Assembly: GCF_019278525.1 (NCBI RefSeq)
Contig: NZ_CP058986.1
Coordinates: 3,053,001-3,117,000 of the forward strand
Source of the DNA: Polaribacter sp. HaHaR_3_91
GTDB taxonomy: Bacteria; Bacteroidota; Bacteroidia; Flavobacteriales; Flavobacteriaceae
DNA: 64,000 bases
Direction: 5' to 3'
The notes below the pieces were generated by a model. That model searched no databases and was not told where the DNA came from. It worked only from the letters and a program-made list of their open reading frames with translations. Position numbers and translations under genes: made by a program. Shown here one piece after another: positions 16,789 through 25,085 of this stretch (its first letter is position 1; each line of letters starts with the position of its first letter).

Positions 16789-18198
16789 CTATATCCCCAT
16801 AAGTTTCTCTATTTTTTTTGGTAAATCGGTATTATCGAAATACTCAGAGAACTCTTCTTGACCTTTACCTATAACTTTAACAGGAATCGGTGTGCCAGAA
16901 TGATCGCCAGAACCCCAACTTATTCCTGCCTTTTTATTTAAAATATAGGCTGCTGTTTCTCCAATGGATTTTACCTCGGTTTTACTTAAATAATCGGCAT
17001 CCGCATTTACGTTCTTATTTCCTTTAAACTGTTTGTTGTAGGCTGATTTTAATAAGGCTAATTCTTTATCATCTAAAAACAAACCGATATCATTGTTTCC
17101 TAAACCAAAATCTGCCTGTACTAAATCTAAAATAGTATTGAAAGAAACTTCTGGATCCGTATTTTTAAGTTCAGTCATTTTTCTTTTAAACTCTTGAACT
17201 GAAATTATTTGGTATTTCAACAATTCAGGATGTGTGGCATAATTTATCCCTGTAGTTAGAGCGCCTGTTTCATGGTCTGCAGTAACTATTATTAATGTTT
17301 CATCTGGTCGTTCTTTATAAAACTCATAGGCTTCTTTAATTGCATCATTAAAAGCGATTACTTCATGAACCATGGATACACCATCGTTTCCATGACAAGC
17401 CCAATCAATTTTACCTCCTTCTACCATCATAAAAAAACCTTTATCATTGTCAATTACTTCAATTCCTTTTTTTGTGAAATCGGCAAGAGAAAGCGCGCCT
17501 TCTTTTTTATCAATAGCCCAGTAAAATTCTCCTGAAGGATACATTTCAGGATTTATGGCAATTATTTTTTCATCACCATTTTTTAGTTTATTAAATTCCT
17601 TATGAGAATCTGCAATGGTATAGCCCTTTTTAATAGCATTTTCAAATGAATCTGGTTGATCTCCTTTTTTTCCTTTAGGATGATGAAAACCTCCGCCTCC
17701 AAAATAATCGATATTATAATTGGGTAACTCCATACTAATTTCGTAATACATATTACGAGAATCTTGATGTGCATAAAAGGAAGCTGGAGTAGCGTGATCT
17801 ATCATTACACTTGACAAGATTCCGACTTTAAAACCTGCTTTTTTTGCTTTTTGAGATATGTTTTCATAAGCTATTTTTTTATCGGGTGATTTTCCTATAA
17901 TACCATTATTCGTTTTAAACCCAGTTGACATTGCTGTTGCTGCTGCACAAGATGTGGTAACATAAGAACTAGCTGAATAGTTAGTCATATTCGAGTTCAC
18001 CGGAAAACTATTCATTAATAGTTTGTCTGCTTTAATCTCATTAGATTTTGCATTTAAAAACATTTCGGTAGCATAAACTTGATTTGCTCCCATACCATCA
18101 CCAATGAACAGAAATACATATTTTGCATTTTGTTTTGTTTGGCTATATCCAATAGCACAAAAAAAGGCTATTGAAATTATCATTAGATTCTTTATCAT
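16789..18198 (-). CDS. Alkaline phosphatase (PhoA superfamily), exported
   Basis: A 469-residue protein with a signal peptide (ending AIGYSQ). Metal ligands are visible in FIGDGMGANQ (Asp 34), VTADHETGAL and SGDHSGTPIPV. The nucleophile loop reads VTTSCAAATAMSTGFKT, so the Ser (83) is kept but the usual Asp before it is Thr. It removes phosphate from small esters in the periplasm. A phosphatase is unusual inside a xylan locus; it may serve general phosphate scavenging or a phosphorylated glycan. Confidence 0.85.
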   Translation of the reverse strand: MIKNLMIISIAFFCAIGYSQTKQNAKYVFLFIGDGMGANQVYATEMFLNAKSNEIKADKLLMNSFPVNSNMTNYSASSYVTTSCAAATAMSTGFKTNNGIIGKSPDKKIAYENISQKAKKAGFKVGILSSVMIDHATPASFYAHQDSRNMYYEISMELPNYNIDYFGGGGFHHPKGKKGDQPDSFENAIKKGYTIADSHKEFNKLKNGDEKIIAINPEMYPSGEFYWAIDKKEGALSLADFTKKGIEVIDNDKGFFMMVEGGKIDWACHGNDGVSMVHEVIAFNDAIKEAYEFYKERPDETLIIVTADHETGALTTGINYATHPELLKYQIISVQEFKRKMTELKNTDPEVSFNTILDLVQADFGLGNNDIGLFLDDKELALLKSAYNKQFKGNKNVNADADYLSKTEVKSIGETAAYILNKKAGISWGSGDHSGTPIPVKVIGKGQEEFSEYFDNTDLPKKIEKLMGI

Positions 18199-18276
18199 AA
18201 TATTTATTTTAGTAAATGTAAAGTGAGTTCTATTTTTTTGATAAAACCAAATAGGCTCTAAAATTCTGTAAATAGT

Positions 18277-19035
18277 TTATTTATGTTGCACCCAATATAT
18301 TGCACCCAAAATGTGATTCAAAAAGTTTTTGTCTTTAAACGATTCTGGTTTGTGACCTAAAGCTGTGTAAAACGATCTTCCTCCTTCATATTCTTGGTAC
18401 CAAGAAATAGGATGTTCTGCTCCCATGCCTTTTAACGGAATATCATCATAACCCGCAGTAAAATCATAAGAAGCCTCATCAACAGTTAATAGAATATTCA
18501 GTTTATCTAAATTCATGTTTTTAAAGTTATACCATTCATCACTACGAAGCCATTTATTTGGTAGATGCCAAGTTGCTGGAAAATCATTATTCTTGACGTT
18601 TACAATTGCGGCTTGTAATTTTGGATGATCTACAAATTTTGCTCCAACAAGACCATCAAACCAAGCATTATCATTTTCACCATCTGCTGTTCCGTGTATA
18701 CCAACAAAGCCTCCACCTCGTTTCATAAATGCTTTTAAAGCATCCATATGTTTTGGTGTTAAAAAATTGGCATTGGCGTTCATAAATATGACTACATCAT
18801 ATTTTGGTAATTTTTCTATAAGATCATCTGGTCTTTGTGTCCAATCAAATTGAAACTGATTTTCTGCTGCCATTTCTTGAAAAGCCTCAACAGCAACAGG
18901 AATGGTATTGTAGTGCCAAGTATCATGTTGGGTAAACAATAAAACACGAAACTGGTCTTGCGCATTGGTTTTAATCATTGTAAAGAAAAATATAGTTAAT
19001 AAAAGATACTTCATTGTAAAAGCTTTCATAAGCAA
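18277..19035 (-). CDS. ThuA-family protein, exported
   Basis: Up to 252 residues; the true start may be the third Met, which gives a better signal peptide (MKYLLLTIFFFTMIKTNAQ). The body is a ThuA domain of the GATase1-like fold: LLFTQHDTWHYNTIP, YDVVIFMNANANFLT, FMKRGGGFVGIHGTADGE, GAEHPISWYQEYEGGRSFYTALGH. ThuA proteins occur in sugar loci (first seen in trehalose use) and are thought to bind or modify sugars; the reaction is not known. The gene follows the TIM-barrel fusion gene with only four bases between them, so the two are translationally linked. Confidence 0.8.
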   Translation of the reverse strand: MLMKAFTMKYLLLTIFFFTMIKTNAQDQFRVLLFTQHDTWHYNTIPVAVEAFQEMAAENQFQFDWTQRPDDLIEKLPKYDVVIFMNANANFLTPKHMDALKAFMKRGGGFVGIHGTADGENDNAWFDGLVGAKFVDHPKLQAAIVNVKNNDFPATWHLPNKWLRSDEWYNFKNMNLDKLNILLTVDEASYDFTAGYDDIPLKGMGAEHPISWYQEYEGGRSFYTALGHKPESFKDKNFLNHILGAIYWVQHK

Positions 19036-19039
19036 ACTG

Positions 19040-20320
19040 TTATTTTAATAATTCATAATAAATATATTCCCAAGCTAAACCGACACTAAACAAAGGAGGA
19101 AAGCTATACTCTTCAACTTCGGACAAGATATATTGAACTCCAGCTATTTCTTGATAGTTAAAAATATCTTTGAAATCTATTTTACCACTTGCACCTAATT
19201 CTTTATAGTCTTTTACATGCCAACTAATAAATCGGTTAGGATAGGTTTTAAAATAATGGACAGGATTTACACCGCCCACCTGCATCCAATATACATCAGA
19301 TTGAAAATAGACATACTCAGGATTGGTGTTTTGAAGAAAATAATCATAAATAGTTACGCCTTCTACCTTTAAAAATTCATCAGCATGATTATGATACACA
19401 AACTTCAATCCGTTCTCTTTACAAAGTTTTCCAACTTTATTATAATAATTAGAATACTCTTTAAGTTCTTTAATCGTCTTAATACCTTTTAATTTACTAT
19501 TTGAGGTCGATAGATATTCAACACCTGCTTTTTTATGGTCTTGTATCGTTTTATTCCACCACGTATTTATTGCAGCATCATCATTTTTATCTTCAGGATC
19601 GAAAAAAGTCATTGAGCCCAAAAATTTCATGCCAGATTTTTCAACCATAACCTTAAACTGCTCTGGACTTTGACCATAAAAGCCACCTTCTTTATAAACA
19701 AAAGTCTCAACATAGCTATACCCCATTCTACCTAACTGAATTAAGGTTTGTTCTGGTTTTTTTAGCATCTCTTTGTGAACAGAAACCAATTGAATACCAA
19801 TATTTTTGTCTTTAGGATTATTTTTAATGTATCTCGTTTTCCATAAACGCTTTTCATTAGTGTCAAATCCTTCCAATATAACATCCGTATAATTTTGAAA
19901 GTTAAAATCAACCTTCATTGTTTTATTACCATTGAGATCTTTGTCTTGCATGGTCCAATGATTTTCTGAAGAAAAGGCACCTTTTCCTGTAAAAAATGCG
20001 CCTTGTGCATTATGACCGGCAGCAAAAATAGTATCGGTAACCCTATCATAACCAATAATTTCATGCAGTATTTGATCGTATTGATTGGTACTATCTTTTT
20101 GTAAAACATCAACCGTGAGCGAATGATTATTAAAATTATTTATGCTACTCATTTTTATTTGAGGAAATTTTGCTACACTATCTGTACTGGGATTAATAGC
20201 ACTTACCCATTGACCAGCATATTGTCTAAGTCTCTCTTTTTGAGAGAATAGACTATCCTTTTCTTGAGCAAAACTGACAAATGAATTTAAAACTATTATT
20301 AAATATAGAACGCTTTTCAT
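19040..20320 (-). CDS. Secreted fusion: lipocalin-like (DUF1579-type) domain + sugar isomerase/epimerase TIM barrel
   Basis: A 426-residue exported protein (signal peptide ending VSFAQ). Residues about 25-165 are beta-rich (LRQYAGQWVSAINPSTDS, GKGAFSSENHWTMQDKD, RLWKTRYIKN) and resemble the lipocalin-like DUF1579 fold. From about 170 a xylose-isomerase-like/AP-endonuclease-2 barrel begins (IGIQLVSVHKEMLKKP), with candidate metal ligands in FVYHNHADEF and SWHVKDYKE. Exported barrels of this type often sit beside ThuA and dehydrogenase genes in Bacteroidota and are suggested to act on oxidised or keto sugars. The exact reaction is unknown. Confidence 0.65.
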   Translation of the reverse strand: MKSVLYLIIVLNSFVSFAQEKDSLFSQKERLRQYAGQWVSAINPSTDSVAKFPQIKMSSINNFNNHSLTVDVLQKDSTNQYDQILHEIIGYDRVTDTIFAAGHNAQGAFFTGKGAFSSENHWTMQDKDLNGNKTMKVDFNFQNYTDVILEGFDTNEKRLWKTRYIKNNPKDKNIGIQLVSVHKEMLKKPEQTLIQLGRMGYSYVETFVYKEGGFYGQSPEQFKVMVEKSGMKFLGSMTFFDPEDKNDDAAINTWWNKTIQDHKKAGVEYLSTSNSKLKGIKTIKELKEYSNYYNKVGKLCKENGLKFVYHNHADEFLKVEGVTIYDYFLQNTNPEYVYFQSDVYWMQVGGVNPVHYFKTYPNRFISWHVKDYKELGASGKIDFKDIFNYQEIAGVQYILSEVEEYSFPPLFSVGLAWEYIYYELLK

Positions 20321-20361
20321 TTTTTTAAATTTATTTTAAAACACTAGTTTACAGACTACTA

Positions 20362-22032
20362 TTAATTTAAATTCTTATTTTTAAACCAATGATAAATGGC
20401 TTTGTTTGTACTTTTTTCTCCCAATGAAGTTGTGTACATTCCGTAAATTGTACCGACAAAACCTCCAGCAATTTTTGTACTTAAAAAAGTAGCATCAACA
20501 TTTTTATTTAGAACTAGCCAATCTGTATTGTTTATTGAATAGTAAAAATTATAAAATGTTCCTTTTGCTTCTATTTTAAAAGATATTTTATCGTTCTCTT
20601 TTATTGATTTAAAGGCAATTTCTTCTATTCCTTTTTCTGATGATTTTAATAACTGAACTACAGGTTTGTTATCTTTTACCGTTTTACACAAGTAGTAATA
20701 ATGCGTTTCATTTTGAAAAGCAATTAAGCCTGCTTTTTCATTTTCTGCAACTGCTTTAAAAGATAAGTTTGTGGTTACCTCACCAAATAAATGCTTTTGT
20801 CTATACCCTATAAAACTTGGGTTTGATGTACCTGAGGTAGTTTCTGAACGTGTTTTTATAGTTAATTCTCCGTTTAAAAGTGAATACCATTTTTCTTTTG
20901 GTGTTCTTAAAAAAAGCCAATCGAAAGATAAAGTATCTGTATTAAATTCATCTATAAAGTCTGCATTAACAGACGGTATATTTGCAAGTGGTTTTTCTAA
21001 TGTTATTTGATAATGGTCTTTTACAACATCTCCTTCTAAATCAAAAATAGGCCAATCATTTTCCCATTTTACAGGTGCCATAAAAGTTTCTCTACCTATG
21101 TTAAAATGGTTATCACCATCATAAGGTCTACATCCTAAAAAAACGCCCCACCAATTTCCTAAATTGTCTTCTATAAGATCTGCATGCCCTGTAGATGTAA
21201 TTGGATTTTTTCTAGTATTCTTTAAATTTCTTTGTGTTAAAATTGGGTTATTTTCATAGCTTTTATAAGGACCTAAAACACTTTTACTTCTAAAAACAAC
21301 TTCAGAATGATCTTCTGCGGTGCCTCCTTCTGCAGCCATTACATAGTAAAATCCGTTTCTGTTATAAATATGCGGACCTTCAATCCAAATGGGTTTGTCT
21401 TCTGGTTTTGCCCCTTTATCTATAATTATTTTAGCTTCACCAACAGTTTTTAGATTCTTAACATCTAACTCTATAATTTTAATAGTTCTATGTCCATCAT
21501 ATTCTGGTGAATTATTAGGAGGATTGCTATTAAAAACCACATATGTTTTTCCGTTTTCATCAAAAAACATAGAAGGATCTATGCCTTCTACTTCTGGCAA
21601 CCAAGTTGGGTTAGACCAAGGTCCTGCCGGATTAGAAGCAGAAATAATAAAATTATTTTTACCACCAACAATTGTGTTAATAATATAAAACACTCCATTA
21701 TGATAAGAAATTGCAGGTGCAAAAACGCCTTGAGAAACCTCTAAACCTTCTAAATCTAATTGTTCTGGTCTGTCTAAAGCATTTCCTATTTGTTTCCAGT
21801 TTACTAAATCATCACTTTTAAAAACAGGAATACCAGGAAAATAGGCAAAAGTTGAGTTTATTAGATAATAACTACTATCTACTTTACAAATACTTGGGTC
21901 TGGATAAAACCCTTTTAAAACAGGATTTGTAAATGAAGTTTCTTCGAATTCACTAGTCATTTTATTTTCTTTTTTACCTGAACAATTGAAGCAAAAAACA
22001 GAAACAATTACTATTATAAAAAAATTCTTCAT
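20362..22032 (-). CDS. GH43 lipoprotein with C-terminal beta-sandwich (xylosidase/arabinofuranosidase)
   Basis: A 556-residue lipoprotein (lipobox CFNC). Catalytic residues of the N-terminal propeller are Asp near 44 (FYPDPSICKV), Asp near 152 (GIDPSMFFD) and Glu near 218 (WIEGPHIYN). The last 190 residues form the GH43_C2/DUF1349-like sandwich (FGEVTTNLSFKAVAENEKAG) common in GH43_11/12 members. It removes xylose or arabinose from xylan or its oligomers outside the cytoplasm. Its ATG overlaps the TAA of the preceding GH10 gene by one base, so translation is coupled. Confidence 0.88.
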   Translation of the reverse strand: MKNFFIIVIVSVFCFNCSGKKENKMTSEFEETSFTNPVLKGFYPDPSICKVDSSYYLINSTFAYFPGIPVFKSDDLVNWKQIGNALDRPEQLDLEGLEVSQGVFAPAISYHNGVFYIINTIVGGKNNFIISASNPAGPWSNPTWLPEVEGIDPSMFFDENGKTYVVFNSNPPNNSPEYDGHRTIKIIELDVKNLKTVGEAKIIIDKGAKPEDKPIWIEGPHIYNRNGFYYVMAAEGGTAEDHSEVVFRSKSVLGPYKSYENNPILTQRNLKNTRKNPITSTGHADLIEDNLGNWWGVFLGCRPYDGDNHFNIGRETFMAPVKWENDWPIFDLEGDVVKDHYQITLEKPLANIPSVNADFIDEFNTDTLSFDWLFLRTPKEKWYSLLNGELTIKTRSETTSGTSNPSFIGYRQKHLFGEVTTNLSFKAVAENEKAGLIAFQNETHYYYLCKTVKDNKPVVQLLKSSEKGIEEIAFKSIKENDKISFKIEAKGTFYNFYYSINNTDWLVLNKNVDATFLSTKIAGGFVGTIYGMYTTSLGEKSTNKAIYHWFKNKNLN

Positions 22033-23126
22033 TACTTACTTTTTTCTTTTAATCTTTCTAAAAAACCAAAATAGGCAGGTTTTGGTGCTAATTTTTCGTC
22101 AAAAATAGTTGGCCAATCATTTAAATTAAAAAAACCATTAATCCATGAATCTCTATCTGTAAAATCCCAAAAAGTAATTCCGTATTGTTGTTCTTTTGGT
22201 ACAATAGATTTGTACATTTTAACCAAATTCTTATATTTTTTGGCTTGTGCTTGTTTCATTTCTTCTGTAAGTTTTTCATAGACTTGTATACCGCCACCTC
22301 TAGTATCATCGTGTTTATTAAAAATAATATCTAACTCAGATATGTGAATTTGTAACCCTGTTTCTACAGCTTTTTTTAATGAATTTGCAATTACCTCATC
22401 AGGAGTATCCATACGAATATGCATTTGAAAACCTAAACCAGATATAGGCACTCCTTTTGTTTGTAATTCTTTAATCATAGTAAGCATACTGTTTAGTTTT
22501 AACGTATCTCTTTCAATATTAAAATCATTATAAAACAAAATAGCTTCTGGGTCTGCTTCATGCGCATATTGAAATGCTTTTGCTATATAATCTTTACCAA
22601 TTGCGTTGTACCAAATTGTTTTTCTAACTTCACCTCCATGAGATTCTAATCCTTCATTAACTACATCCCAAGCAGCAACTTTTCCTTTATATCTTGTTAC
22701 ATACTTTGTAATGTATTCTTTCATAAAAGTACCCAACCACAAACTATCTTTGGATGCTTTTTCTTGAACCCAATTTGGTGTAGAACTGTGCCAAATTAAA
22801 TTATGCCCAAATAATCTTTGCTTGTTTTTCTGTGCGTAATTAACAATGCTATCTACTATTTTCCATGAATAAACACCTTCTTTAGGCATAATACTATTCA
22901 TTTTCATATCACTTGCAGAAGTAATGCTGTTAAAATTACTTTTCTGTAATTTTTGTAGTTGTGTATCTTTTAATAATGTATTTATTTTAATCGCAGTTCC
23001 TATAGGAAAACTGGCGTACTCTTTTAGCCCTTTTACCTCTTCTTTTTTTATACCACTGTTACAAGAAAGCAATAAAGAAACTGTTGTAATTATAAATACT
23101 GAATTGAAATGTTTACTGTAGTTCAT
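22032..23126 (-). CDS. GH10 endo-beta-1,4-xylanase, lipoprotein
   Basis: A 364-residue lipoprotein (lipobox LLSC). The GH10 acid/base Glu is in WDVVNEGLESHGG (about 157) and the nucleophile in ISELDIIFNK (about 264). It is more like the PKD-GH10 gene upstream than the two GH10s at 10836 and 13322, so the window holds two xylanase subgroups. It ends in a TAATG overlap with the GH43 gene. A terminator separates it from the upstream GH10 gene, so a promoter is expected in 23127-23165. Confidence 0.92.
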   Translation of the reverse strand: MNYSKHFNSVFIITTVSLLLSCNSGIKKEEVKGLKEYASFPIGTAIKINTLLKDTQLQKLQKSNFNSITSASDMKMNSIMPKEGVYSWKIVDSIVNYAQKNKQRLFGHNLIWHSSTPNWVQEKASKDSLWLGTFMKEYITKYVTRYKGKVAAWDVVNEGLESHGGEVRKTIWYNAIGKDYIAKAFQYAHEADPEAILFYNDFNIERDTLKLNSMLTMIKELQTKGVPISGLGFQMHIRMDTPDEVIANSLKKAVETGLQIHISELDIIFNKHDDTRGGGIQVYEKLTEEMKQAQAKKYKNLVKMYKSIVPKEQQYGITFWDFTDRDSWINGFFNLNDWPTIFDEKLAPKPAYFGFLERLKEKSK

Positions 23127-23165
23127 AGTATGGTATTTTTAAAATTAACTAGTTTTTTTTGATAA

Positions 23166-23203
23166 AAAAACAGTTAAACGTATGTAGATATTTAACTGTT
23201 TTT
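23166..23203 (-). terminator. Hairpin terminator after the PKD-GH10 gene
   Basis: Perfect 13-bp arms AAAAACAGTTAAA and TTTAACTGTTTTT around a 12-base loop, giving a T run on both strands. It lies 35 bases beyond the stop of the GH10 gene at 23238. Confidence 0.65.
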
Positions 23204-23237
23204 CAATTCAAAACTTCACTTAATAATTATTATTTAC

Positions 23238-24605
23238 TTATTGTAATCCTTCTAAGAAACCATTATAGGCTTTCTTTTTATTGAAATTATCATCATACAT
23301 TAGTGGCCAGTCTACATGACCCCAAAAATCTATTAACCAAGTTTCATTATCTCTTAAACCCCATACTGTTAATGCGTATTTATTATCTAATGGAATTGAA
23401 TTATAAATTTGAACAACTTCTTTAAATTTTGCTTTTTGCTCATCGGCTCTTTCATCCGTTAAACTAGTTTGATCATTATCTGGATTTGCTCTAATATCTA
23501 ATTCTGCAAAATGTAGTTTTAATCCTCTAGAAACGGTACCATCTGCAACTGCCTGAATATTTGACTTTGATGGAAAATTATAATTTATATGCATTTGAGC
23601 TCCAACACCATCAATTAAATCGCCTAGACTATCTACTATTTTAAACATTGCAGCTCTTTTTCCAGGACTAGACGCCATGTTATAATCATTATAAAAAAGC
23701 AATACATCTGGGTCTGCATCTCTTGCCCATTGAAAACATTTTTTAATATAATCATCTCCCATTTTTTGTTTAAAAATAGAATTTCTTAAAGGGTTTCCAC
23801 TTCCATCTTCGATTGCTTCATTTACAACGTCCCAAGAGCCTATTTTACCTTTATATCTAGTAACAGTAGTTGTTATATAATCTTTTACCATGGCTTCAAA
23901 CTCAGAATCTGAACCAGCAAAATCTTTTACCCAATCTGGAGTTGCATTGTGCCAAATTAGTGCATGACCATGCACATTAATTGCATTATCAAATCCAAAA
24001 TTTACAATAACATCGGCAGCACTAAAATCATAATTACCTTGAGAAGGATACATTACATTCATTTTCATTTCGTATTCTGATGTAATACTAGAAAAATCAC
24101 TTTTTAAAACCTCTGTATGTTTACCGCCGGCGTTTATTCTAGAGGCTCTTGTAATATTACCCACAAAAAATGTTGTTGTAGCATCTTTTAAAGCAGAAGA
24201 ACTATTTGACGTACAATTTCCATTAGGGCATATTCCACCAGTTCCATTGTTTACAACTACCGTTTTACTATCTTCTGTAAAACCTGCCTCATTTGTAACC
24301 TTTAATGTTACGGTAAAGGTGCCATCAGTATCAAACCTTATTTCTTCTATTCCTGGTAAATCTTCTACGAAACCATTTCCTTGTCCAAAATCCCATTCAC
24401 TCATAAACTCTCCCTTTCCAACCGTTTTGTTATCAAACAACATTACATTTGGATCTGATGGAGAAATTGACATATTAAAAGTTGCCTGAACTTTTGCTAC
24501 TGGTATTATTATTGGGTCATCACTTTCATTTGGTCCTCCACAAGAAATGATTAATAGAAATAACGGTAATACCTTTAATAGATTAAATAGGTTTTTTAAC
24601 TTCAT
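23238..24605 (-). CDS. GH10 endo-beta-1,4-xylanase with N-terminal PKD domain, lipoprotein
   Basis: A 455-residue lipoprotein (lipobox IISC). Residues about 40-125 are a PKD-like Ig domain (FMSEWDFGQGNGF, FTVTLKVTNEAGFTEDSK). After a Cys-containing linker (GGICPNGNCTSNSSS) comes a GH10 barrel with the acid/base Glu in WDVVNEAIEDG (about 261) and the nucleophile in FAELDIRANP (about 368). The PKD domain probably holds the catalytic domain away from the surface or binds polymer. It follows the FG-GAP/ASPIC gene after 327 bases with no recognisable gene. Confidence 0.93.
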   Translation of the reverse strand: MKLKNLFNLLKVLPLFLLIISCGGPNESDDPIIIPVAKVQATFNMSISPSDPNVMLFDNKTVGKGEFMSEWDFGQGNGFVEDLPGIEEIRFDTDGTFTVTLKVTNEAGFTEDSKTVVVNNGTGGICPNGNCTSNSSSALKDATTTFFVGNITRASRINAGGKHTEVLKSDFSSITSEYEMKMNVMYPSQGNYDFSAADVIVNFGFDNAINVHGHALIWHNATPDWVKDFAGSDSEFEAMVKDYITTTVTRYKGKIGSWDVVNEAIEDGSGNPLRNSIFKQKMGDDYIKKCFQWARDADPDVLLFYNDYNMASSPGKRAAMFKIVDSLGDLIDGVGAQMHINYNFPSKSNIQAVADGTVSRGLKLHFAELDIRANPDNDQTSLTDERADEQKAKFKEVVQIYNSIPLDNKYALTVWGLRDNETWLIDFWGHVDWPLMYDDNFNKKKAYNGFLEGLQ

Positions 24606-24932
24606 TTATGCTTTTTTAAAATTTATTATTTTTTTAAATTGGTGGTTAATTTTATTACCCTTTTTCTCATAAATGGGTAACTGTTCTCAAGCTATCTGAC
24701 GCAGCTTTATAACTAGTAATATCAAACTCAAAAAAACTATTGTAAAGAAAAGTAGGCTTAAAAAATTAGCACTTTTCATAATTAATTTAAATATTTTTAT
24801 CTAGAACCTTAAAATTATTGATTGTTCCTTGCTTAAAACATAATAAATAATGCATTTTGTAAAAAAAATACATCATTTATAGTTTTTTACTGTCTTCTAT
24901 TCCATTTAATTACTGAAAAGATAAAATTGAAA
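24606..24932. other. Gene-free stretch between ASPIC lipoprotein tail and GH10
   Basis: AT-rich and without an ORF of note. It probably holds the promoter of the PKD-GH10 gene, but I see no convincing TTG/TAnnTTTG pair and no strong hairpin. Confidence 0.4.
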
Positions 24933-25085
24933 TTATTTATTGATTTTCAAATAACTTACCTCTTCATTATTTCTCACTACTATTATATACTTGTTTTCAT
25001 CTTTACTAATTGCCCCCATTCCTTTTACATCTCCTGAAGCAAAAAACCCTGACTCCTTTCCTGAAATTGCTTTAAAAGCAAGTAC
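24933..25085 (-). pseudogene. Out-of-frame C-terminal tail of the FG-GAP/ASPIC lipoprotein
   Basis: In the neighbouring frame the sequence reads AFKAISGKESGFFASGDVKG and ends YLKINK, which is the natural continuation of the FG-GAP lipoprotein interrupted at about 25076-25086. The shift needs only a one-base change around TACTTGC. Whether it is a real mutation or a sequence error cannot be told here. Confidence 0.7.

Noticed and set aside
19040..20320. A second xylose isomerase
   Set aside because: The barrel belongs to the wider xylose-isomerase-like superfamily but lacks the XylA signature and is exported; the true XylA is at 61423-62739.
10836..24605. Type IX secretion sorting domains on the xylanases
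   Set aside because: All four GH10 proteins carry lipobox signal peptides and end with the catalytic domain; no C-terminal sorting sequence is visible.
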